A stretch of DNA of 64,000 nucleotides, taken from positions 1-64,000 of the forward strand of contig SFIY01000002.1 in NCBI GenBank assembly GCA_004555205.1, in the 5' to 3' direction. Source of the stretch: Clostridiales bacterium. Its GTDB lineage: Bacteria; Bacillota; Clostridia; Oscillospirales; Oscillospiraceae. The position numbers were made by a program, and so were the translations under genes. The notes below the pieces were generated by a model, which was not told where the DNA came from, did no database searches, and worked only from the letters and a program-made list of their open reading frames with translations. Positions 16,613 to 23,555 of this stretch are shown piece by piece. How positions within the stretch are numbered: position 1 is the stretch's first letter; every line of letters begins with the position of its first letter.

Positions 16613-17254
16613 ATGAGCGAAAAATTCCCCACCCTGCACATTGTGGATCACCCTCTGGTGCAGCACAAGCTGACGGTCATGCGCGACAAGGACACCAGCG
16701 TGAAGGATTTCCGTGCGCTGGTCGGCGAGATCGCCATGCTGCTGACCTACGAGGCCACCCGCGATCTGCCTGTGACCACGAAGACCATCGAAACGCCCCT
16801 GTGCACCTGCGAAGCGCCCGTGCTGGCCGGCAAGAAGCTGGCCATCGTTCCCATCCTCCGCGCAGGTCTGGGCTTTGAGGACGGTATTCTGACGCTGGTT
16901 CCCTCCGCCCGCGTGGCACATATCGGTATGTACCGCGATGAGGAGACGCTGGAGCCGCACTTCTACTTCCTGAAGTACCCCAAGGACATCGCCGACCGCG
17001 ATGTGCTGATCGTTGACCCCATGCTGGCTACCGGCGGCAGCGCCGACATGGCCATCACCAAGATGAAGGAGCTGGGCTGCAGGAACATCAAGCTGATGAT
17101 CCTGGTGGCTGCCCCCGAAGGCGTGGATTTCATCTACAAGAACCATCCCGATGTGGAGATCTACTGCGCCGCGCTGGACGATCATCTCAACGAGAACGGT
17201 TACATCGTGCCCGGTCTGGGCGATGCCGGTGACCGCATCTTCGGCACCAAGTAA
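16613..17254 (+). CDS. upp: uracil phosphoribosyltransferase
   Basis: 213 residues from the ATG at 16613, preceded by GGAGG at 16600-16604. It converts uracil and PRPP to UMP. The PRPP-binding motif VDPMLATGGSADMAI is complete, and PILRAGLGFEDGILTLVPSA is the uracil/GTP-family loop of Upp. The N-terminal HIVDHPLVQHKLTVMRDKDT fits the family. Likely co-transcribed with tsaE-tsaB; the operon ends at the strong terminator 27 bp downstream. Confidence 0.96.
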   Translation: MSEKFPTLHIVDHPLVQHKLTVMRDKDTSVKDFRALVGEIAMLLTYEATRDLPVTTKTIETPLCTCEAPVLAGKKLAIVPILRAGLGFEDGILTLVPSARVAHIGMYRDEETLEPHFYFLKYPKDIADRDVLIVDPMLATGGSADMAITKMKELGCRNIKLMILVAAPEGVDFIYKNHPDVEIYCAALDDHLNENGYIVPGLGDAGDRIFGTK

Positions 17255-17280
17255 GGCGGCCAATCTCTCTGACTTTTTCA

Positions 17281-17316
17281 AAAGAGGTCTGTACCGACGG
17301 TACAGACCTCTTTTTT
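17281..17316. terminator. bidirectional terminator between upp and the MoxR operon
   Basis: Perfect 12-bp stem (17284-17295 with 17299-17310), 3-base loop, TTTTTT on the plus strand and a shorter T run on the minus strand. It serves the convergent ends of upp and the MoxR gene. Confidence 0.92.
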
Positions 17317-17319
17317 GCT

Positions 17320-18783
17320 TTATACATCCGTTTCCAACTGTCCGATCTGACGGATGATCTCCGTGCGGCGCTGGTAGAACAGCAGGGATTCGTTGTGACG
17401 GTAATAAGCCTCACAGCCGTAGCGCGCGATAAACCGCGCCGCATAGTGGCTGACGGTCAGCTCCGTCACCAGAATCAGCAGCTCCTGCCCCTCCTGCCAG
17501 GCGCTCTCGGCAAAGCGGAACATCTGCTCCATATGCTCACCGGCTGTGGCCGCAGCGGCGCGCATAGCGGCCACCTCCCCGTCAAAGGCGGCCTTGACGG
17601 CGGGGAACTCGGCATTTTCACGGCGGCGGCTGCGCAGGAATGTCAAAATCCGCTCATAGCGGGTGCGGCGGTCGATGCCCAGCGTGCCGCAGCGCTCCTC
17701 CCGCTCCATGCGTGCCTTGACGGCCTCGATTTGCTCGGCGAGAGTTTTGCCCGTCTTGACCTCCTTGAGCAGCCCCAGCAGCTCCGTAATCATATCCTCC
17801 GTTTCCATGACGGCACGCACTTCCCTTGATACGCTGTCAAGCAGCAGCCCGATCAGGCTCAAGCGCTCGTCAAAGGGCGCGTTCTCCGCCCGCAGGCGGA
17901 TCTCCTCCGGTGCGCTGCCTGCCAGAATGGCCTCCACCCGGTAGTCGGCCTTGTACTTATTGAACAGGTCGTAGTAGATGGCGAAATCCTCCGCGATCTC
18001 CTTATCCTGCAGGTATTGGCCGATCAGGCGCTCGTCCACGGTCATGCCGTGTACTTCATAGAGCTTTATCATGTCGCTCAGATCATCCCAGCCCCGGGCG
18101 GTGACGAAGCGGCGGCCGTCCACCGTGGTCTCCACATGGTAGAAATTCTCCTTGCGGGCGTCGAGGTAGGTCAGCACCGAGGCGTGTACGCCCTTTTTCA
18201 AGGCGTATTCCTTCCACGCGGTATAGTCCGGCTCGATGTCGATACGCTTCAGGCGGTCCCATGTGACGATGTCAAACTCCCGTGCGCTGCGGTTATATTC
18301 CGGCGGATTGCCTGCGGTGACCACCAGCCAGCCGTCGGGTACCTTGTGGCGGCCGAAGGTCTTGAACTGCAGAAACTGCAGCATGGTGGGCGTCAGCGTT
18401 TCGGACACGCAGTTGATCTCGTCCAGGAACAAAATGCCCTCCTGCACGCCGCTCTCCTCCATCATATCGTACACCGAGGCGATGATCTCTGACATGGTGT
18501 ATTCCGATACCTCATATTCCCTGCCGCCGTAGGTCTTTTTCACGATCAGCGGCAGGCCCAGCGCCGACTGGCGGGTGTGGTGGGTCATGGAATAGGACAC
18601 CAGTCCCACGCCCAGCTCATCGGCCACCTGCTTCATGATGGCGGTTTTACCGATGCCCGGAGGGCCCATCAGGAATACAGGGCGCTGGCTCTCCGCCGGA
18701 ATACGGAAATTGCCGAATTCGTCGCGGGTGAAATACGCCCTCATGGCGTCGCGGATCTGATGTTTCGCCTCAGCAATGTTCAT
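17320..18783 (-). CDS. MoxR-type AAA+ ATPase
   Basis: 487 residues. AAA+ core in the first 270: Walker A GPPGIGKTA (40-48), a long insert VSYSMTHHTRQSALGLPLIV, Walker B ILFLDEIN near 120, sensor region VVTAGNPPEYNRSAREFD. The C-terminal 200 residues are helical and charged. MoxR ATPases remodel proteins together with VWA-domain partners, often as metal-insertion or assembly chaperones. Here it is the last gene of a three-gene unit with an LRR protein (4-bp overlap) and a VWA protein, supporting a joint complex. The client is unknown. Confidence 0.88.
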   Translation of the reverse strand: MNIAEAKHQIRDAMRAYFTRDEFGNFRIPAESQRPVFLMGPPGIGKTAIMKQVADELGVGLVSYSMTHHTRQSALGLPLIVKKTYGGREYEVSEYTMSEIIASVYDMMEESGVQEGILFLDEINCVSETLTPTMLQFLQFKTFGRHKVPDGWLVVTAGNPPEYNRSAREFDIVTWDRLKRIDIEPDYTAWKEYALKKGVHASVLTYLDARKENFYHVETTVDGRRFVTARGWDDLSDMIKLYEVHGMTVDERLIGQYLQDKEIAEDFAIYYDLFNKYKADYRVEAILAGSAPEEIRLRAENAPFDERLSLIGLLLDSVSREVRAVMETEDMITELLGLLKEVKTGKTLAEQIEAVKARMEREERCGTLGIDRRTRYERILTFLRSRRRENAEFPAVKAAFDGEVAAMRAAAATAGEHMEQMFRFAESAWQEGQELLILVTELTVSHYAARFIARYGCEAYYRHNESLLFYQRRTEIIRQIGQLETDV

Positions 18784-19631
18784 AGTGCAAACTCCTCTTC
18801 TGTCTCATCTCGTGCTGTGCCTTTTGCCTGCAGCAGCAAGGCGGTGATCTCCGTCAATCCTCTTTGCACGGCTTTCGCCACATAGTCGTCGATATGCGCC
18901 GGTGAGAGCAAGCGCCGCCGCACCAATCCCGTCATGACGGCGACGGCATTTTGTTTAAGCACCTGCTCCATGACCTCCGCCTGTCGCTCACGCAGGCACT
19001 TTTCGGCGCGCTCAGCCGTTTGTTCGGTGTGTCTTTCCGGGCAGGTACACCACAGCATACTGCAAAGCAATTCTGCCTCGCGGTTCCCCTCCCGGGGGAA
19101 TCCCGGTGCGATATATCCCTCCATCAGCGCCGGACAGTTGCCAAACACATCCCGCTTCATGTCGGCGCGGGGATTCAGCACCTCCGCCCTTTTTAGTGCC
19201 CTGCAATCGTAAAACGCACTGTCACCGATCAGCTCCACCTTTTCGCCAACGCTGATCTCCTCCAGCGCCGTGCCCCAGAACGCCAGCTCGCGGATCTCGC
19301 GCAGGGCCTGGGGCAGACGAATCTGCCGCAGGGCCGTGCAGTTGAGGAACGCCCCCTCGCCGATCATGGTCAGCTCATCGGGCAAAAGGACGGTGTGCAA
19401 GCTCTCGCAGCCGGAAAAGACGGCGGCGTGCAGCTCACGCACTTTGGGCGGCAGAACGACCTCCTCCAGCTTCACGCAGCCGGAGAACACCTCCTCGCCG
19501 ATAAAGTCGATGCTGTGGGGCAATACCGCCCGGCGAATATCGCCCTCCCCTGCCAGCGCACCGCCCTCCAAACGGGTGATGCCCTCCGGCAGAAGCAACT
19601 CGCCGTTACGCGTTTGAAAATCTCGAATCAA
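18780..19631 (-). CDS. leucine-rich repeat (LRR_5/BspA-like) protein
   Basis: 283 residues. Residues about 15-165 contain roughly six BspA-type repeats of the form (I)GEEVFSGCVKLEEVVLPP, e.g. AVFSGCESLHTVLLPDEL, GAFLNCTALRQIRLPQAL, SAFYDCRALKRAEV. Residues about 190-283 are helical with CTCPERHTEQTAERAEKCL and an ankyrin-like end. No signal peptide is seen, so it is probably cytosolic, unlike most BspA-type proteins. The start is TTG at 19631, inside the 3' end of the VWA gene (26-bp overlap), with GAGGACG upstream; it overlaps the MoxR start by 4 bp. Position between MoxR and VWA suggests an adaptor role (inference). Confidence 0.82.
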   Translation of the reverse strand: MIRDFQTRNGELLLPEGITRLEGGALAGEGDIRRAVLPHSIDFIGEEVFSGCVKLEEVVLPPKVRELHAAVFSGCESLHTVLLPDELTMIGEGAFLNCTALRQIRLPQALREIRELAFWGTALEEISVGEKVELIGDSAFYDCRALKRAEVLNPRADMKRDVFGNCPALMEGYIAPGFPREGNREAELLCSMLWCTCPERHTEQTAERAEKCLRERQAEVMEQVLKQNAVAVMTGLVRRRLLSPAHIDDYVAKAVQRGLTEITALLLQAKGTARDETEEEFAL

Positions 19632-20925
19632 GGATTTCGTCCTCCGTCAATACCATGTGCATCGCCCAGGGCGGTACCTGCACCTCATGATAGTCGTCTG
19701 TGTGGATGATGAACGCCGTGTCATACGGCGGCTTTTTCTCGGGGAAGGTGCCCAGGCCGTCCGTGAAATACAAAAGTCCCCGCAGATCCGTCAGCTCCCT
19801 GCGCCGTATCAGCTCCTCCACGCGGGCAAACACCGGGCGGAAGTCCGTCTGTCCCAGGCCCTTGATCTGCATGGTCTTGATATACGCCTGAAATTCCTCG
19901 CGGCCGGTAATATGTACATCCTCGCGGACCTGATCGTCGCACTGGATGATGTGCATATTGACCTTGGTGAAGAAATTCTCCTGCCGGCTCAAAATATCGT
20001 GGGTATGCTGGATAAACGACTGCACCACATCGCCCTTTACGCTGCCGGAGGTGTCGATGGCGATGACAAAATCGCGGATACGCTTCTGCTCCCGGTACTC
20101 CAGCGGCTCGATCAGCGGCACATTGCCGTACAGGGACAGGCCGTAGGTATAGTAATTGTTGTCAAACTCCTCATCGCTCAGGCGCACCACCTCACCGCGC
20201 ACGCCGAAACGGCGCAGAAAGGCGGTGTAGTCATGCTTGGCGCGGTTGAGGCTGCGCAGGTTCTGTACCAGAACGCCTGCCGCCTCCTGACGCATGGTCT
20301 CCAGCTCCGTCTGCATCCGGCGTGACACATCCTGCCACATCTGCTCCAGATCGTCCACGTCCTGCTGTCTCTCCGCGTCGGGATCCAAACCGCCGTACCA
20401 CAGACCGTGCTCGTCCGCCTTTAATTCCCGGCGCAGGCGGTACAGATCGTCCTCGTCGTAGTCCTGCTCGTCCAGCCATCGGTAGATCCGCTCGGCGGTC
20501 ATGGTGCCCACCTCCCGGCGCAGCATTTCCAGGGTCATCAGTTGGTTCACCTCACGCTGCGACTGCAGCACAGGGCTATGCAGGTCGCTGATGGCGCACT
20601 CCACCGCCGCGTCGCAGGCCGCATCCCAGCGGGCTCGGTCAATATCCTGCCCCACAAACCAGTGGCGGAACACACAGTGGAGCAGCGCGTGCATCATGTC
20701 GCGGTTGACCGCATTGGGCTCTGCCTGATAGCGCTGCAGCACCGTCCACGGCTCGTAGTAAAGGGCGCGGCCGTCGGTGGCAAAGGGAATCTCCCCGTCA
20801 CAGGTCAGCGTCAGGTGTGAGATGGCGCGGTCCATAAAGCGCAGGTGCACCATCAGCGTATTGCGCGCCAAGGTCATGATATTTTCCGCCAGTTCTTTGG
20901 CCATTTCCTCACGCTGCTGCGCCAT
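19606..20925 (-). CDS. VWA-like protein with putative metallopeptidase-like N-domain (DUF2201-like)
   Basis: 439 residues. The N-terminal half carries a zinc-peptidase-like helix NRDMMHALLHCVFRHWFVG with spaced histidines, as in DUF2201 proteins. The C-terminal 150 residues form a VWA domain: MIDAS motif DTSGS at 291-295, GLGQTDF around 356-362 with the conserved Thr, and YFTDGLGTFP near 386-395. It therefore should bind a divalent metal and partner proteins. First gene of the VWA-LRR-MoxR unit. MoxR-VWA pairs are common; the extra LRR gene between them is not. Substrate unknown. Confidence 0.85.
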   Translation of the reverse strand: MAQQREEMAKELAENIMTLARNTLMVHLRFMDRAISHLTLTCDGEIPFATDGRALYYEPWTVLQRYQAEPNAVNRDMMHALLHCVFRHWFVGQDIDRARWDAACDAAVECAISDLHSPVLQSQREVNQLMTLEMLRREVGTMTAERIYRWLDEQDYDEDDLYRLRRELKADEHGLWYGGLDPDAERQQDVDDLEQMWQDVSRRMQTELETMRQEAAGVLVQNLRSLNRAKHDYTAFLRRFGVRGEVVRLSDEEFDNNYYTYGLSLYGNVPLIEPLEYREQKRIRDFVIAIDTSGSVKGDVVQSFIQHTHDILSRQENFFTKVNMHIIQCDDQVREDVHITGREEFQAYIKTMQIKGLGQTDFRPVFARVEELIRRRELTDLRGLLYFTDGLGTFPEKKPPYDTAFIIHTDDYHEVQVPPWAMHMVLTEDEILDSRFSNA

Positions 20926-20955
20926 GGTGTCACCTCCCGCTGTTTATTCTTTCCT

Positions 20956-20984
20956 ATTATACCGATTTGCCCTGTAAAAGTAAA
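20956..20984 (-). promoter_or_regulatory. promoter of the VWA-LRR-MoxR unit
   Basis: Minus-strand TTTACT (20984-20979), 17-bp spacer, perfect TATAAT (20961-20956), 31 bp before the gene. Confidence 0.65.
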
Positions 20985-21015
20985 GAGCCTCTGCCCATGA
21001 GGGGCAGAGGCTCTT
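20983..21015 (-). terminator. terminator after the holin gene
   Basis: Perfect 14-bp stem (20983-20996 with 21002-21015), 5-base loop, followed on the minus strand by TACTTTTAC. The end of the stem touches the -35 box of the next unit. Confidence 0.75.
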
Positions 21016-21029
21016 GTGCCGTATTCCTT

Positions 21030-21305
21030 TTATTCCTCTTTTTCCTTGCCACAGGTCATCTGCTTGACCGCCTGGTCTGCGCCTGTGGCGGCCAGACCCG
21101 ATACGATACCCACCGCCGCGGCCGAGATCACATCCTGCGCGGGAAAATCGGGCATGACGAACATACCGGCGATCCCCAGCACAGCGCCGCTTGCGGCGCA
21201 GATAATAGGAATCCACTTGCGGTCCATTTTGCCAGCACGCACCGCCATGCCCACGATATAGGTGATTACCGTGATGGCCGCCACGCCTGCAATGCCGAAA
21301 TCCAT
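21030..21305 (-). CDS. phage holin family protein
   Basis: 91 residues, two to three membrane segments. The pattern AAITVITYIVGMAVRA, WIPIICAASGAVLGIAGMFV, MPDFPAQDVISAAAVGIVSG, LAATGADQAVKQM is that of the Phage_holin_5_2-type holins of Firmicutes phages. Holins form pores in the membrane for endolysin release. No endolysin, tail or other phage gene is in the window, so the gene is an orphan; it pairs with the small gene 15 bp upstream. It might be a prophage relic or a domesticated holin. Confidence 0.8.
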   Translation of the reverse strand: MDFGIAGVAAITVITYIVGMAVRAGKMDRKWIPIICAASGAVLGIAGMFVMPDFPAQDVISAAAVGIVSGLAATGADQAVKQMTCGKEKEE

Positions 21306-21320
21306 GGTTTTTCCCTCCTT

Positions 21321-21626
21321 TCATGTGATGATGTCCCATGTTTTGACTTCCTCATAAATGCGGTCGATAAAAGAGTTGCCGCGCAGTGCTTTGTAGGCTT
21401 TATATTCATAGAGAAAATTCTCGTACTCATACTGCCTGATAGCGGCATGCTCCCTGTTCTTATAATATGTATGCAGCATATTGGCGCGAAGAAGGCATTT
21501 CAGGCCGTCCTTCAAGTGTTTTGTGCCGCTGAACGCCTCACGCAGCGGTTTGACAAGCAGCAGCAGCGCCGCGGCAATTCCCGTCAGACAGGAACACATC
21601 TGCGCGGCGGTTTGCAGTCCTTCCAT
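21321..21626 (-). CDS. small protein of unknown function, partner of the holin
   Basis: 101 residues from the ATG at 21626-21624, preceded by GGGAGGGAGAG. One hydrophobic segment (CSCLTGIAAALLLLVKPL) is followed by a basic and aromatic helical region (YYKNREHAAIRQYEYENFLY). It is encoded 15 bp upstream of the holin, as is often seen in gut Firmicutes phages and prophage remnants. No conserved motif is recognised. A role as holin accessory protein is inference from position. The stretch 21627-21744 upstream holds nothing I recognise. Confidence 0.6.
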   Translation of the reverse strand: MEGLQTAAQMCSCLTGIAAALLLLVKPLREAFSGTKHLKDGLKCLLRANMLHTYYKNREHAAIRQYEYENFLYEYKAYKALRGNSFIDRIYEEVKTWDIIT

Positions 21627-21744
21627 GCTCTCCCTCCCTTCACCTATGGCCACACGCACCGGGCGGTGAAATGCAACTGTCTAACAATCGTCATTTTTGC
21701 CAAAAAATACCGCGATATTTTTCCTCGGCAAGGCGAAGAGGGTC

Positions 21745-21773
21745 TTGCATTTTTTCTGCGAATCATGTAAAAT
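21745..21773 (+). promoter_or_regulatory. promoter of ssnA
   Basis: TTGCAT (21745-21750), 17-bp spacer, TAAAAT (21768-21773); transcription would start near 21781. Confidence 0.75.
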
Positions 21774-21780
21774 AAGTGTA

Positions 21781-21892
21781 ACAATCCAAGATTGGTAGCT
21801 GTAAGGAAGTGCTTCGCGCACGGGCTGCAACTATCACTCGGCTAAAGCTTGAGTGTTTCAAATCTCTCGAAAGAGGATTTGGAACATTTTTT
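21781..21892 (+). ncRNA. structured leader RNA with terminator-like 3' stem upstream of ssnA (candidate riboswitch/attenuator)
   Basis: The transcript from about 21781 starts with a row of hairpins: CAATC/GATTG (21782-21794), GTAGC/GCTGC (21795-21799 with 21824-21828) enclosing GTGC/GCAC (21809-21812 with 21818-21821), CACTC/GAGTG (21835-21839 with 21851-21855), and a GAAA-capped stem CAAATC..GATTTG (21859-21882) followed by TTTTTT at 21887-21892. The last stem looks like an intrinsic terminator in front of the gene. I do not recognise it as purine, Moco, THF, SAM, TPP or c-di-GMP class. Regulation by transcription attenuation is inference. Confidence 0.5.
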
Positions 21893-21940
21893 GTTATATA
21901 ACCGAGCGAAAAAGGATGACAAAAAAAGGAGGATAACTTC

Positions 21941-23284
21941 ATGTATTTGGTCACTAACGGCAGACTGATTACCCGCGACAGCGACGCCAAGGGTTATTAC
22001 GAACACGGCGCCGTGGCATTCGAGGGCACCAAGATCGTGGAAGTCGGCGAGGAGAAGGAGCTGCGCGCTAAGTACGCAGATGCCGAGATCATTGACGCCA
22101 AGGGCGGCGTGATCATGCCCGCTTTCATCAACGCTCACACCCACATTTACTCCGCGCTGGCCCGAGGCCTCTCCATCGTGGGCAACAACCCCACCAACTT
22201 CTACGAGGTGCTGGACGGCACATGGTGGGCCATGGACCGCAAGCTGACGCTGGAAGGCTCCCGCAGAAGCGCCGATGCGCTGTATATGGACTGCATCAAG
22301 CAGGGCGTGACCACCATCTTCGATCACCACGCCGCTTACGCCGAGATCCCCGGCTCTCTGTTCCAGATCGGTGAGAGCGCCAAGAAGTTCGGCATCCGTT
22401 CCTGCCTGTGCTACGAGGTCTCCGACCGCGACGGCGAGGAGAAGTGCCTGCAGGCCATCAAGGAGAACGCCGACTGGATCACCTACTGCCAGCAGCAGAA
22501 GGACCCCATGCTGGCTGCTATGTTCGGCGGTCACGCACTGTTCACCATCTCCGACAAGACCTTCGATCGCATGGTGGAGGCCAACAACGGCCGTACCGGC
22601 TATCACATCCATGTGTCCGAGGGCATGAACGATGTGTATGACTCCCTGCAGAATTACGGCCGCCGCCCCGTGCAGCGCCTGCAGGATCACGGTATCCTGG
22701 GTGACAAGACCATTCTGGGCCACTGCATCCATGTGAATACCGCCGAAATGGACATCATCAAGGAGACCAACACCATGGTGGTCAACAATCCCGAGTCCAA
22801 CATGGGCAACGCCATCGGCATCTGCCCCGTGCTGCAGCTCTACAAGCGCGGCATCCTGCTGGGCATGGGCACCGACGCCTACACCAACGATATGCTGGAG
22901 TCTTTGAAGGTCGCTCTGTGCTCTCAGCGCAGCCAGAACTGCCTGCCCAATGTGGGCTGGTGCGAGGTCACCGATATGCTGTTCAAGAACAACGCCAAGA
23001 TCGGCGCCAAGTACTTCCCCACGGAGCTGGGCGTGCTGAAGGCCGGCGCCGCCGCCGACATCATCGTGATGGATTATAAGCCGTACACGCCGTTCTCCGA
23101 CGAGAACATCGACGGCCACATGATCTTCGGTATGACCGGTCGCCAGTGCCAGACCACCATCGGCAACGGCAGGATTCTGATGAAGGACCGCGAGCTGGTG
23201 GGTATCGACGAGGAGGCCGAAAACGCCCACATCCTTGAGTACGCCAAGAAGTTCTGGGGCAGCCTGAACAACCGGGTGTATTGA
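21941..23284 (+). CDS. ssnA: putative aminohydrolase SsnA
   Basis: 447 residues, an amidohydrolase-superfamily TIM barrel. Metal ligands are visible: NAHTHIYSAL with His66 and His68, GHALFTI and YHIHVSEG with further histidines, ILGHCIHVN, and MGTDAYTND with the catalytic Asp. The sequence, including NNPTNFYEVLDGTWWAMDR, is typical of SsnA. SsnA accompanies YgfK and selenium-dependent molybdenum hydroxylases in anaerobic purine breakdown clusters; its exact substrate is unsettled. RBS AAAGGAGG at 8-base spacing supports the start. The upstream leader RNA probably controls it. ygfK follows after a small inserted gene. Confidence 0.93.
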   Translation: MYLVTNGRLITRDSDAKGYYEHGAVAFEGTKIVEVGEEKELRAKYADAEIIDAKGGVIMPAFINAHTHIYSALARGLSIVGNNPTNFYEVLDGTWWAMDRKLTLEGSRRSADALYMDCIKQGVTTIFDHHAAYAEIPGSLFQIGESAKKFGIRSCLCYEVSDRDGEEKCLQAIKENADWITYCQQQKDPMLAAMFGGHALFTISDKTFDRMVEANNGRTGYHIHVSEGMNDVYDSLQNYGRRPVQRLQDHGILGDKTILGHCIHVNTAEMDIIKETNTMVVNNPESNMGNAIGICPVLQLYKRGILLGMGTDAYTNDMLESLKVALCSQRSQNCLPNVGWCEVTDMLFKNNAKIGAKYFPTELGVLKAGAAADIIVMDYKPYTPFSDENIDGHMIFGMTGRQCQTTIGNGRILMKDRELVGIDEEAENAHILEYAKKFWGSLNNRVY

Positions 23285-23306
23285 TAATGTGAAAGAGACT
23301 GGCTTT

Positions 23307-23540
23307 ATGATGACATTATCTGCATTGAGTTCATGTCTTCGACGGATGTATGACTCCGCCCGTGAGGGTGAGCAAATCGCAATGATTCACTTATTCGGCA
23401 TCCGATATGCAAGTGAAATTAAAAGCGCAGGGTATTCGCCTAAAGATATTGTTTTGGCTGCCCAGATGAAGTCAAGTCTTGCAACAGAGCTGAATAAGGG
23501 CATCAAACTTGCTGCCTATGTTGTTGAAAAAAACTGTTAA
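23307..23540 (+). CDS. small HTH-like protein of unknown function
   Basis: About 77 residues from ATG 23307 (a GTG at 23289 and an ATG at 23310 are alternatives; no strong RBS is seen). It is predicted helical, with GEQIAMIHLFGIRYASEIKS and SAGYSPKDIVLAAQMKSSLA, resembling short 'HTH-like domain' proteins of Clostridia (from memory). Base composition is clearly more AT-rich than ssnA and ygfK on both sides, and these two are normally adjacent, so it looks like an insertion into the operon. The gap to ygfK is 15 bp with AATAAGGAGG, the ygfK RBS. Confidence 0.6.
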   Translation: MMTLSALSSCLRRMYDSAREGEQIAMIHLFGIRYASEIKSAGYSPKDIVLAAQMKSSLATELNKGIKLAAYVVEKNC

Positions 23541-23555
23541 TAAGGAGGAATCCCT

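Noticed and set aside
21030..21626. A prophage
   Set aside because: Only a holin and a small partner; no integrase, capsid, tail, terminase or lysin genes nearby.
21781..21892. Known purine or molybdenum-cofactor riboswitch upstream of ssnA
   Set aside because: The conserved core sequences of those classes, as I know them, are not present.
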